A DNA stretch of 56,631 nucleotides, taken from Propionibacteriales bacterium. GTDB taxonomy: Bacteria > Actinomycetota > Actinomycetes > Propionibacteriales > Nocardioidaceae. The stretch is from assembly GCA_026392415.1 (NCBI GenBank), contig JAPLCC010000055.1:1-56631 (forward strand), written 5' to 3'. Positions within the stretch are counted from its first letter, which is position 1; each line of letters starts with the position of its first letter. Below are positions 8,942-18,034 of this stretch, piece after piece. A program made the position numbers and the translations under genes. The notes below the pieces were generated by a model, which ran no database searches, had not been told where the DNA came from, and saw only the letters and a list, made by a program, of their open reading frames with translations.

Positions 8942-9499
8942 CTAGTGGCCCGCGCCCGGGCGCAGCCACCGACCCGCCACCCAAGGCAGCGAACCGGCCG
9001 CGACCAGGGCCAGTCCCAGCACCGCCGCCGGTACGACGACCCGGTCCGAGGCCGCGGCAGCGATCGCCGCGAGGACGAGCGTCAGCCCCGCGACGGTGGT
9101 GGTGCGGCGTACGACGGCGCGGACCACCTCGACGTCGTCGTCCCGGCCGCGCGGGCCGATCGCGGCATGGCCGGTGGCGATGTGGAAGACGAGCAGCGCG
9201 AGCGCAACCACGAGTGTCGAGCCGAGGGACGGGTGCTCGGTCACCGCGACCCACCATGCGACAGCGACCCCGACCGTGACGAACGGGAAGGAACTGTCGG
9301 GGGAGTCGGCGCTGGCCACACCGAGCAGGACGATCACGATCGCCGGCCACCACGGCGTGCCGGGCGCGGCGGCCACCGTCCGTTCGGCGATCAGCACGAG
9401 CGGCGCCACGATGGTGAGCCAGGTCAGGACGGTGGTCGCGCTGAGGCTGCCGATCCGGTTGCCCTGCCGGTCGCTGAAGGTGACGCCCCCGGTGCTCAT
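8942..9499 (-). CDS. Hypothetical membrane protein, last gene of MoxR/DUF58 operon
   Basis: A 185-residue protein with about six hydrophobic stretches (VLTWLTIVAPLVLIAER, PWWPAIVIVLLGVAS, TVGVAVAWWVAV, LVVALALLVFHIATG, AGLTLVLAAIAAAAS, VVVPAAVLGLALVAAG). No family recognised. Its ATG overlaps the stop of the DUF58 gene by 4 bp (ATGA), so it is the last member of the operon running from 12915 down to 8942. The position suggests a membrane component of the MoxR-DUF58 complex, which is inference. Confidence 0.8.
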   Translation of the reverse strand: MSTGGVTFSDRQGNRIGSLSATTVLTWLTIVAPLVLIAERTVAAAPGTPWWPAIVIVLLGVASADSPDSSFPFVTVGVAVAWWVAVTEHPSLGSTLVVALALLVFHIATGHAAIGPRGRDDDVEVVRAVVRRTTTVAGLTLVLAAIAAAASDRVVVPAAVLGLALVAAGSLPWVAGRWLRPGAGH

Positions 9500-10784
9500 C
9501 GGCGACCCAACCGGGGTGCGGCTGAACGTCGGGTGAGGTCGCGGAGCACCTGGTCGAGGCTGCGCGGACCGGCCCAGGTCACGACGGGAATGCCGAGGGA
9601 GATCATCTGGTCCCGCTCGAGTCGACGCTGAAGCATCCGGAGCCGCCACGCGAGCGCGTCCTGGTTGCTGGTGCCCGGACCGACCCCCTCCGCGAGCTCG
9701 GCGGGCAGGGTGTCGATCACGACCACGTCGATGCCGGCACTGGTCAGCATCGCCACCTGTCGGGTCGACGCAGGCTCGATGAGGGGCGACAGCATCAGGG
9801 CGAGGGTGCCCGCGCCGAGGCCCTGTCGCGCCGCGAGTGCGTCCTCGCCGCGGGCCGTGCCCGGCTCCACCAGCGCCAGGGTGTCGAGCAGGCGACGCAA
9901 CTGGAGCCGGCCCGACGCCGACGGCACGAAACTCGCGCCCCACGCACCGAAGACCCGCATGCCGACCCGGTCGCCGCGGCGCAGGAAGTGCTCGGCCAGC
10001 ACTGCTGCGGCGCGAACGGTCAGGTCCATCGAGCTGCGCGCGCCGTCGATCCCGTCGCTGTCGCCCACGTCGTTGACCGCGTCGACGAGGACGACCACGT
10101 GGGCGTCCTCGTCGGCGTACGTCGCCGTCACGTGCAGGCGGCCCGTGCGCGCCGAGGTCGGCCAGTGGATCCGGCGCAGCCGGTCGCCGGGCTCGAAGGA
10201 TCGCACCTTGGCGAACTCGGTGCCCTCGCCCGGGCGGCCGGCCCGCTCCATGCCGACCAGACCGTGAGGGTGTGGGGCGGGCGCCGACGAGTCGAAGGGT
10301 GCGGTGGCGGGGAGCACGGTCACCTGGAGTCCCGGGAACGGCTCGGGGTTCCAGCGCCAGGCGCCCCACGCGTCGTACGCCGCGACGACGGGCCCGCCGA
10401 GGCGCCGCCGACCCCACCTGGTGGCCCGCAGGGCGGTGTCGACAGTCGCGACCCCGTCGTCGGCCGCGGTCAGCCGCCCAGCCTCCGGCTCGACGTCCAG
10501 CCAGCGCTGGCCGGGGTGGAAGGACGCGACGACGCCGCCCGGAGGCAGGCCGGACAGGACCGCCTGCCAGCCGAACTCCTCGCTCTCGTGGACGGTCAGG
10601 GCGCCGTCGGTCGCCTGCGCCGAAGGCACGGACGACGGCCGGGCGACCTGGCTGGCCAGCGCGACCAGGACGAACGGCGAGGCAAGCAGGACCAGGTCCA
10701 CCCGGCCGAGCACGAGCCCGGCGAGGAGCAGGCCGAAGCCCGCGACGACGGCGCGCAGGTGCGAGTGCGTGGCGCGCCAGGCGT

Positions 10785-10788
<4 letters not shown>
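9496..10788 (-). CDS. DUF58 domain-containing protein
   Basis: About 430 residues. Two membrane segments lie near the N-terminus (LRAVVAGFGLLLAGLVLGRVDLVLLASPFVLVALA). A beta-rich middle follows, then the DUF58 signature GMERAGRPGEGTEFAKVRSF with PGDRLRRIHWPTSARTGRL, and then a VWA-like domain (VVVLVDAVNDV). DUF58 proteins are encoded next to MoxR AAA+ ATPases across bacteria and are thought to be assembled or remodelled by them. The start is taken as the GTG at 10786-10788, which overlaps the MoxR stop in GTGA, matching the other junctions of this operon; the frame is open 40 codons further upstream inside moxR. Confidence 0.9.
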
Positions 10789-11779
<991 letters not shown>

Positions 11780-11783
<4 letters not shown>

Positions 11784-12163
11784 AGTGCCTCCAGGTCATC
11801 GAGGACCGCTGCGAGCTCTCGGCGGTACCGGTCGGGGGAGTCGAGGGGCGGCGCGTCCAGGAATCGCCGTACGGCGGCCGGCAGGGCGGCTCGTGGGTCG
11901 ACGTCGGCCGGGCCGGCCAGCACGGCCGTCGTGGTGACCAGCCTGTCCACCATGGCGACCAGCCGCTCGTGGATCGTCGAGGGATCGCGGGCGCCGATGA
12001 GCCGGGCCAGGTGCGTGAGCTCGAGGTCGTGCGCACGGTTGTCCCGCACATGGAGGGGTTCGTCCTCGGGCCAGGTCGGCGTGACCACATCGGCCGCCAG
12101 TGCGAGGGCGTGGACTGCGAGGGCACCCGCCGCAGCCGCTGCGGCCAGCCAGACGACGATCAT
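11780..12163 (-). CDS. Small membrane-anchored protein of the MoxR/DUF58 operon
   Basis: 127 residues. One N-terminal membrane segment (MIVVWLAAAAAAGALAVHALALA) is followed by a soluble helical domain (LELTHLARLIGARDPSTIHERLVAMVDRLV). It has no catalytic motif and I do not recognise a named family. Both ends overlap neighbours: the ATG shares ATGA with the DUF4129 stop, and the stop shares GTGA with moxR. The open frame extends about 88 codons further upstream inside the DUF4129 gene with unnatural Arg/Pro-rich composition, so the internal ATG is preferred. Confidence 0.85.
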
Positions 12164-12915
12164 CGGGGTCCTCCTGAGGGGTGCGTGCCGGAGTGCGTTC
12201 GAAGGCCGGCGAGCAGTGTCGTCAGGCAGGCGCGGGCCCGGTCGCGCTGCTCGTCGGTGATGGAGTGGTCGGAGAAGCGGGCCTCCCGGTAGAGCGCTGC
12301 CAACTGCCCGACCACCACCGCATCCAGGTCGTACGACGTCAGCACCCGCTCCGCGAACTCGCTCGGGGTGTCGGCTGGATTCCGCACGAACCATTCGGTC
12401 TCGGCAGCGTGCTCGAGCCGGAGCCACGCCACCACGATGCTGTCGCGCGGTGTGCCACGGGTGAGGTCGTCGAGCGCGCCGTCGATCGCCTCGGCCAGCG
12501 GCTCCTCCTCGTCCTCGACATCGGGCGGCACGACCGGTTTCAGCGTCGCGCGCAGCTGGTCACCGGACAGCCGTCGACGGCGCAACGACACCCGGAGCCG
12601 TGCGACCAGGCCGACGAGGGCGGCGATCATTGCCGCCAGCATGGCGAGCGCGGCCAACCGGCCCGCGGGCAGCCACTCCGGCGGGTCGCCCCCGTCGTCG
12701 GCACCGCTGGCGCGTTCCTCCTCGACCACGTTCTCGGCGGACCCGGACTCGTCGGTCCCGGACTCTTCTGCCCGGTCGGAGCCGGCCCGGTCACGCTCCG
12801 GCGGGTCCCAGGTCAGGCCGTTGCCGGAGGCGGTCGCCAGCACGCAGAGCGCGAGGACCAGCGCGCCGAACGCGAGCACCGCGCGCGACCCGTGCCCCAT
12901 GACAGGAGTCCCCAT
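12160..12915 (-). CDS. DUF4129 domain-containing membrane protein
   Basis: 251 residues. There is an N-terminal signal-like hydrophobic segment (VLAFGALVLALCVLATA), an acidic extracytoplasmic linker, a second membrane segment (LAALAMLAAMIAALVGLVARL) and a cytosolic C-terminal DUF4129 domain. That domain shows the hallmark IVVAWLRLEHAAET, ADTPSEFAERVL and VVGQLAALYREARFSDHSI. DUF4129 proteins commonly accompany MoxR-DUF58-transglutaminase operons; the transglutaminase partner is not in this operon. It is the first gene. Start at 12915, or an in-frame ATG 15 bp later. Confidence 0.88.
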   Translation of the reverse strand: MGTPVMGHGSRAVLAFGALVLALCVLATASGNGLTWDPPERDRAGSDRAEESGTDESGSAENVVEEERASGADDGGDPPEWLPAGRLAALAMLAAMIAALVGLVARLRVSLRRRRLSGDQLRATLKPVVPPDVEDEEEPLAEAIDGALDDLTRGTPRDSIVVAWLRLEHAAETEWFVRNPADTPSEFAERVLTSYDLDAVVVGQLAALYREARFSDHSITDEQRDRARACLTTLLAGLRTHSGTHPSGGPR

Positions 12916-12960
12916 GAAGGGAGGTTACGCCGGTCCGTCGTACGGCGGCGTGCGACCTAT

Positions 12961-12979
12961 TTAGGTGAGGCTAACCATA
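12961..12979 (+). promoter_or_regulatory. IdeR/DtxR-type iron box upstream of efeU
   Basis: The sequence ttaggtgaggctaaccata matches the 19-bp DtxR/IdeR consensus (TTAGGTTAGGCTAACCTAA) at 16 of 19 positions. It covers the likely -35 region: a TAGATT -10 element follows at 12985-12990. Iron-loaded IdeR bound here would block efeUOB transcription when iron is plentiful. Confidence 0.85.
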
Positions 12980-12984
12980 TGGCG

Positions 12985-12990
12985 TAGATT
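12985..12990 (+). promoter_or_regulatory. -10 element of the efeU promoter, apparently leaderless
   Basis: TAGATT lies 7 nt before the GTG start of efeU, so the transcript would begin at or next to the start codon. No Shine-Dalgarno sequence precedes the GTG, in agreement with leaderless translation. Confidence 0.55.
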
Positions 12991-12997
12991 GCGCATC

Positions 12998-13882
12998 GTG
13001 CTCGCCAACTTCCTCATCGGACTGCGTGAAGGCCTCGAGGCCGCGCTGGTGGTCAGCATCCTCGTCGCCTACCTGGTCAAGTCAGACCGTCGCCACCTGC
13101 TGCGGTTCGTCTGGACCGGCGTCGGACTCGCCGTCCTGCTCAGCGTCGCCGTCACCCTGGGCCTCGGTCTCCAGTCGCGCCAGCTCGACTTCCGGTCGCA
13201 GGAGCTGATGGGTGGCACGCTCTCGCTGGTCGCCGTGGTCTTCGTGACCTGGATGGTGTTCTGGATGGCCGGTGCTGCCCGCAGCATGGCCGGGGAGCTG
13301 CGCGGCCGCGTCGACGCCGCCGCCGGACGCTGGTGGTCCCTGGTCCTGCTCTCGTTCCTCGCGGTCGGTCGCGAGGGCCTCGAGACCGGCGTCCTGTTGT
13401 GGACGTTCACCCGGACGGCGACCGGGCAGGACCAGCCCGAGGGGTTCGAGACCACCGTCGAGCCGCTCGTCGCCGCGAGCCTCGGCATCGCGCTCGCCGT
13501 CGTCCTCGGCTACCTCATCTACCGCGGCGCGGTCACCATCAACCTGACCTGGTTCTTCACCGTCACCGGAGTCCTGCTGGTGCTCGTCGCCGCCGGCGTC
13601 CTCTCCTACGGCGTCCACGACCTGCAGGAGATCGACGTGCTGCCAGGTCTGGGCAACACGCTCTACGACATCTCCGGCACGGTCGACCCCAACGCCTGGT
13701 ACGGCGCGCTGCTCGGCGGAATGTTCAACTTCACGCCCGCGCCCACCGTGCTCGAGGCGCTCGCCTGGGTCCTGTACGTCGTGCCGGTGACGTACCTCTA
13801 CCTCCGCTCCATCCATCGACGTACTCACCCTGCCCCGAGCCCCGCGCCCGCGGTGGCCCCGACCGAAGGATCCACGCTGTGA
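12998..13882 (+). CDS. efeU: EfeU ferrous/ferric iron permease (FTR1 family)
   Basis: A 294-residue inner-membrane permease with seven predicted membrane segments. Both FTR1 iron-transport motifs REGLE are present: LREGLEAAL (Arg10-Glu14) and VGREGLETG (Arg125-Glu129). It forms the channel of the Efe iron-uptake system with EfeO and EfeB encoded next. The start is taken as the GTG at 12998 (MLANFLIGLREG) because the -10 box and the conserved N-terminus fit it; an ATG-less extension to 12965 would run through the promoter. Its stop overlaps the efeO start in GTGA. Confidence 0.95.
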   Translation: MLANFLIGLREGLEAALVVSILVAYLVKSDRRHLLRFVWTGVGLAVLLSVAVTLGLGLQSRQLDFRSQELMGGTLSLVAVVFVTWMVFWMAGAARSMAGELRGRVDAAAGRWWSLVLLSFLAVGREGLETGVLLWTFTRTATGQDQPEGFETTVEPLVAASLGIALAVVLGYLIYRGAVTINLTWFFTVTGVLLVLVAAGVLSYGVHDLQEIDVLPGLGNTLYDISGTVDPNAWYGALLGGMFNFTPAPTVLEALAWVLYVVPVTYLYLRSIHRRTHPAPSPAPAVAPTEGSTL

Positions 13883-15066
13883 ACCTGACTCCGACCCTGA
13901 CGGTCGCTCTCCTGTCCGCGCTGGCGCTGAGCGCCTGCGGCACGGAGAGCACCAAGCCCGGTGAGAAGGGTGATGCGCGCTCGCTGACGGTCAGCTCCAC
14001 CGACGACGCCTGCGAGGTCTCCGCGTCCGACGCACCCGCCGGCACGCTGAACTTCGCGGTCACCAACAAGGGCGACCAGGTCACCGAGTTCTACCTGCTC
14101 GCCGAGGACGGACTGCGGATCCTCGGCGAGGTCGAGGGCATCGGCCCGAAGGCCAGCAAGACCCTGACCGTCACCGTGCCCGCGGGCGGCTACGTCACGG
14201 CGTGCAAGCCCGGCATGGTCGGCGAGGGCATCCGTGCCGACTTCGAGGTCACCGGTTCCGACGAGAAGGTGGAGGTCAGCGCCGACGAGCAGGAGCTCAT
14301 CGAGCAGGCCACCAACAACTACCGCGCCTACGTCCAGGACCAGACCGCGCAGCTGCTGGAGAAGACGAAGGAGTTCGTCGAGCTCTACAAGTCGGGCGAC
14401 TCCGACGACCAGGCCCGCGCGCTCTACCCGATCGCCCGCGAGCACTGGGAGCGGATCGAGACCGTGGCCGAGTCGTTCGGTGACCTCGACCCCAAGATGG
14501 ACGCCCGCGAGGCCGACGTCGACTTCGCCGCTGGCGAGAAGTGGACCGGTTGGCACGCCATCGAGAAGGACCTGTGGCCCGCCCGCGCCGAGAAGTACAC
14601 CGCGTGGCCGCCCCAGCAGCGCGCGACGTACGCCGACGACCTGCTCGCCAACACCGTCGAGCTCGACAAGCGGGTCCAGGCCACGGGCAAGGGCGCGCTG
14701 GAGTACCCGCTCGACTCGATTGCCAACGGTTCGCGCGGCCTGCTCGAAGAGGTCGCGACCGGCAAGGTCACCGGCGAGGAGGAGTTCTGGTCGCGGACCG
14801 ACCTCTGGGACTTCCAGGCCAACGTCGACGGCGCGCGGATCGCGTTCGAGGGCGTGCAGCCGGTGCTGGAGACCAAGGACCCGGAGCTCGCCGAGCAGCT
14901 GACCACCCGCTTCGCCCAGCTCGACGAGCTGCTCGACAGCCACCGCAAGGGCGACGGCTTCGTGCTCTACTTCGAGCTGACCGGGGACGACATCAACGCA
15001 CTCGCCGCGGCGGTCAACGCGCTCTCCGAGCCGCTGTCGCACCTCACCGCGGCGGTCGTGTCCTGA
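13879..15066 (+). CDS. efeO: EfeO iron-binding lipoprotein (cupredoxin + M75 domain)
   Basis: 395 residues. A signal peptide ends in the lipobox LSAC with Cys20, so it is membrane-anchored outside the cytoplasm. A cupredoxin-like domain spans roughly residues 35-130 (TLNFAVTNKGDQVTEFYLL, VTACKPGM). The C-terminal M75/imelysin domain follows and includes the HxxE motif in TGWHAIEKDLW. EfeO is thought to bind iron and pass it to EfeU. The GTG start overlaps the efeU stop, and efeB begins 2 bp after the stop. Confidence 0.94.
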   Translation: MNLTPTLTVALLSALALSACGTESTKPGEKGDARSLTVSSTDDACEVSASDAPAGTLNFAVTNKGDQVTEFYLLAEDGLRILGEVEGIGPKASKTLTVTVPAGGYVTACKPGMVGEGIRADFEVTGSDEKVEVSADEQELIEQATNNYRAYVQDQTAQLLEKTKEFVELYKSGDSDDQARALYPIAREHWERIETVAESFGDLDPKMDAREADVDFAAGEKWTGWHAIEKDLWPARAEKYTAWPPQQRATYADDLLANTVELDKRVQATGKGALEYPLDSIANGSRGLLEEVATGKVTGEEEFWSRTDLWDFQANVDGARIAFEGVQPVLETKDPELAEQLTTRFAQLDELLDSHRKGDGFVLYFELTGDDINALAAAVNALSEPLSHLTAAVVS

Positions 15067-15068
15067 CC

Positions 15069-16325
15069 GTGGCACCGAAAGTCAGCAGGCGCGGACTCCT
15101 CGGCGGCGGCGTTGCGGCCGCCGGGGTGGCCGGCGCGTTCGCCGCGGGTCGCGGCACCGCGGCCGAGGACACCGCCACGGAGGCCGTGTCGTCGTACCCC
15201 TTCCGCGGGGCGCAGCAGGCGGGCATCGTCACACCCGCCCAGGACCGGCTCCACTTCGTCGCGCTCGACGTGACGACCGATGACCGCGAGCAACTGGTCG
15301 ACCTGCTCCGGCGCTGGACGGCTGCCGCCGAACGGATGACGGCGGGCGGCTCGGCCGGACCCGTCGGTCCCGTCGAGGGCGCGACCGACGTACCCCCGGA
15401 CGACACCGGCGAAGCCATCGGCCTGCCGGCCAGTCGGTTGACGATCACCTTCGGCTTCGGCCCGACGCTGTTCCGGGACCGTGACGGCAAGGACCGCTTC
15501 GCGATCGCCGACCAGCGGCCGGAGGCGCTCGAGCCGTTGCCGCACTTCCGCGGCGACATCGACGACCCGGCCCGCAGTGGGGGCGACATCTGCATCCAGG
15601 CGTGCGCCGACGATCCGCAGGTCGCTGTGCACGCGATCCGCAACCTGGTCCGGATGGGCTTCGGTGTCACCGCCGTGCGCTGGTCCCAGCTGGGCTTCGG
15701 TCGTACGTCGACCACGTCCACCAGCCAGTCGACCCCGCGCAACCTGTTCGGGTTCAAGGACGGCACGGCCAACGTGAAGGCGGAGGAGGCCAAGGCCCTC
15801 GACGAGCACGTGTGGGTCGGCGACGGTGACGACGACTCCGCGGCCTGGCTCGCGGGCGGCTCCTACCTCGTCACCCGCCGCATCAACATGACCATCGAGG
15901 TGTGGGACCGTCAGCCGCTCGGCGACCAGGAGCGGTTCGTCGGCCGCACGAAGGACGCCGGTGCGCCGCTGTCCGGCGGCGACGAGTTCACCGAGCCCGA
16001 CTTCGACCTGCCCGCGCGCAACGGCCCGATCATCCCGCTCGACGCGCACGTACGGATCGTGCACCCGGACCAGAACGACGGCGCCCGGATGCTGCGCCGC
16101 GGCTACAACTTCGTCGACGGCAGCGACGACATCGGCGGGCTCGACGCCGGCCTGTTCTTCATCGCCTACGTGCGCGACCCGCGCACCCACTTCATCCCCG
16201 TGCAGCGCCAGATGGCCGCCAGTGACGCGCTCATGGAGTACCTCAAGTTCACCGGCTCCGCGCTCTTCGCCGTACCTCCCGGCGTGGCCGCTGGGCAGTA
16301 CGTCGGCCAGGGGCTGTTCGGCTGA
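15069..16325 (+). CDS. efeB: EfeB deferrochelatase / DyP-type haem peroxidase
   Basis: 418 residues. The N-terminus (VSRRGLLGGGVAAAGVAGAF) is a twin-arginine signal, so the folded haem protein is exported by Tat. The DyP hallmark GXXDG is present as GFKDG at residues 228-232, with the distal Asp231. The C-terminal half contains the conserved RRGYNFVDG and LFFIAYVRDPRTHFIPVQRQM. EfeB oxidises ferrous iron or extracts iron from haem and completes the Efe system. The start is GTG at 15069, 2 bp after the efeO stop. Confidence 0.95.
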   Translation: MAPKVSRRGLLGGGVAAAGVAGAFAAGRGTAAEDTATEAVSSYPFRGAQQAGIVTPAQDRLHFVALDVTTDDREQLVDLLRRWTAAAERMTAGGSAGPVGPVEGATDVPPDDTGEAIGLPASRLTITFGFGPTLFRDRDGKDRFAIADQRPEALEPLPHFRGDIDDPARSGGDICIQACADDPQVAVHAIRNLVRMGFGVTAVRWSQLGFGRTSTTSTSQSTPRNLFGFKDGTANVKAEEAKALDEHVWVGDGDDDSAAWLAGGSYLVTRRINMTIEVWDRQPLGDQERFVGRTKDAGAPLSGGDEFTEPDFDLPARNGPIIPLDAHVRIVHPDQNDGARMLRRGYNFVDGSDDIGGLDAGLFFIAYVRDPRTHFIPVQRQMAASDALMEYLKFTGSALFAVPPGVAAGQYVGQGLFG

Positions 16326-16334
16326 ATCGACCCG

Positions 16335-16375
16335 GTCCGGATCGCGTTCACAAGTTAGTAACACGCGATCCGGAC
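16335..16375. terminator. Inverted repeat between efeB and serA (terminator or operator)
   Basis: Perfect 13-bp arms (gtccggatcgcgt / acgcgatccggac) flank a 15-nt AT-richer loop. It begins 9 bp after the efeB stop and ends about 70 bp before serA. Position fits an efe terminator; the long loop would also allow an operator for serA. A possible serA -10 (TACTGT, 16379-16384) follows directly. Confidence 0.6.
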
Positions 16376-16443
16376 AGGTACTGTTGGCCCTCGCACAGCG
16401 CCGTGCATCCCTTCACCCGCACGATCCTGCGAAGGACCTCGCT

Positions 16444-18033
16444 GTGACTTCACGCCCCGTCGTACTCATCGCCGAAGAGCTGAGCCCCGCCACTGTCGAG
16501 GCGCTCGGCCCGGACTTCGAGATCCGCCACTGCAACGGTGCCGACCGCGCCGAGCTGTTGCCCGCCATCGCGGATGTCGACGCCATCCTCGTGCGTTCCG
16601 CGACGAAGGTGGACGCCGAGGCGCTGGCGGCGGCGAAGCGGCTCAAGGTCGTCGCCCGTGCCGGTGTCGGCCTCGACAACGTCGACGTGAAGGCCGCCAC
16701 GCAGTCGGGTGTGATGGTCGTCAACGCCCCGACCTCCAACATCGTTTCCGCTGCCGAGCTCGCCGTCGCGCTGATGCTCGCCGCGGCCCGCCACGTCTCG
16801 CCGGCCCATGCCGCGCTGCGCAATGGCGAGTGGAAGCGCTCGAAGTACACCGGCATCGAGCTCTTCGAGAAGACCGTCGGCATCGTCGGCCTCGGCCGCA
16901 TCGGCGTCCTCGTCGCTCAGCGGCTGGCCGCCTTCGGGATGAACGTGATCGCCTACGACCCGTACGTGCAGGCCGGTCGCGCCGCGCAGATGGGCGTGCG
17001 TCTCGTCGACCTCGACACCCTGATGGCCGAGTCCGACTTCATGTCGGTCCACCTCCCCAAGACGCCCGAGACGAGCGGCCTCATCGGCGCCGAGCAGCTG
17101 GCCAAGGCCAAGGGCTCGCTCGTTCTCGTCAACGCCGCGCGCGGTGGCATCGTCGACGAGGCCGCCCTCTACGACGCCCTCAAGACCGGCCGCATCGCTG
17201 CCGCCGGCCTGGACGTGTTCGCCAAGGAGCCCTGCACCGACAGCCCGCTCTTCGAGCTGGAGAACGTCGTCGCGACGCCGCACCTCGGCGCGTCCACCGA
17301 CGAAGCCCAGGAGAAGGCCGGCATCGCGGTCGCGAAGTCGGTCCGCCTGGCGCTGTCCGGCGAACTCGTGCCCGACGCGGTCAACGTCCAGGGCGGCGTG
17401 ATCGCCGAGGACGTGCGCCCCGGCATCTCGCTCACCGAGAAGCTCGGTCAGGTCTTCACCGGCGTCGCCGGCGAGGTCGCCCAGCAGCTCGACGTCGAGG
17501 TGCGCGGCGAGATCGCCGAGCACGACGTCAAGGTGCTCGAGCTGGCCGCCCTCAAGGGTGTCTTCGCCCATGTCGTCGAGGAGCAGGTGTCCTTTGTCAA
17601 CGCGCCGCTCCTCGCGGCCGAGCGTGGCGTGGCCGTCCGCCTGGTCACCGAGAGCGACAGCCCCGACCACCGCAACCTGATCACGCTCCGCGGCACCCTC
17701 GCCGACGGCTCGCAGGTGTCGGTCAGCGGCACGCTCGTCGGCATCCACCAGCGCGAGCGCCTTGTCGAGGTCAACGGCTTCGACATCGACATCGAGCCGA
17801 CGGACCACCTGGCCTTCTTCACCTACGTCGACCGCCCCGGCATGGTCGGCACCGTCGGCCAGATCCTCGGCCAGGCGCAGGTCAACATCGCCGGCATGCA
17901 GGTCTCCCGCGAGACCAAGGGCGGCGAGGCCCTCGTCGCACTGTCCGTCGACTCTGCCATCCCGGCCGAGATCCTCGCCGAGATCGAGACGGCCATCGAG
18001 GCCACCTCGATCCGCGCCGTCGACCTGGTCTGA
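16444..18033 (+). CDS. serA: D-3-phosphoglycerate dehydrogenase
   Basis: A 529-residue NAD-dependent enzyme for the first step of serine synthesis, 3-phosphoglycerate to 3-phosphohydroxypyruvate. It is the long form known from Mycobacterium: N-terminal substrate and NAD domains (RAGVGLDNVDVKAATQSG, nucleotide-binding VGIVGLGRIG, catalytic NAARGGIVDEAAL and TPHLGASTDEAQ), an intervening ASB domain, and a C-terminal ACT domain (HLAFFTYVDRPGMVGTVG) that binds serine for feedback control. The start is GTG at 16444. The gene stands alone, with the MocR gene convergent 1 bp after its stop. Confidence 0.97.
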   Translation: MTSRPVVLIAEELSPATVEALGPDFEIRHCNGADRAELLPAIADVDAILVRSATKVDAEALAAAKRLKVVARAGVGLDNVDVKAATQSGVMVVNAPTSNIVSAAELAVALMLAAARHVSPAHAALRNGEWKRSKYTGIELFEKTVGIVGLGRIGVLVAQRLAAFGMNVIAYDPYVQAGRAAQMGVRLVDLDTLMAESDFMSVHLPKTPETSGLIGAEQLAKAKGSLVLVNAARGGIVDEAALYDALKTGRIAAAGLDVFAKEPCTDSPLFELENVVATPHLGASTDEAQEKAGIAVAKSVRLALSGELVPDAVNVQGGVIAEDVRPGISLTEKLGQVFTGVAGEVAQQLDVEVRGEIAEHDVKVLELAALKGVFAHVVEEQVSFVNAPLLAAERGVAVRLVTESDSPDHRNLITLRGTLADGSQVSVSGTLVGIHQRERLVEVNGFDIDIEPTDHLAFFTYVDRPGMVGTVGQILGQAQVNIAGMQVSRETKGGEALVALSVDSAIPAEILAEIETAIEATSIRAVDLV

Positions 18034-18034
18034 G

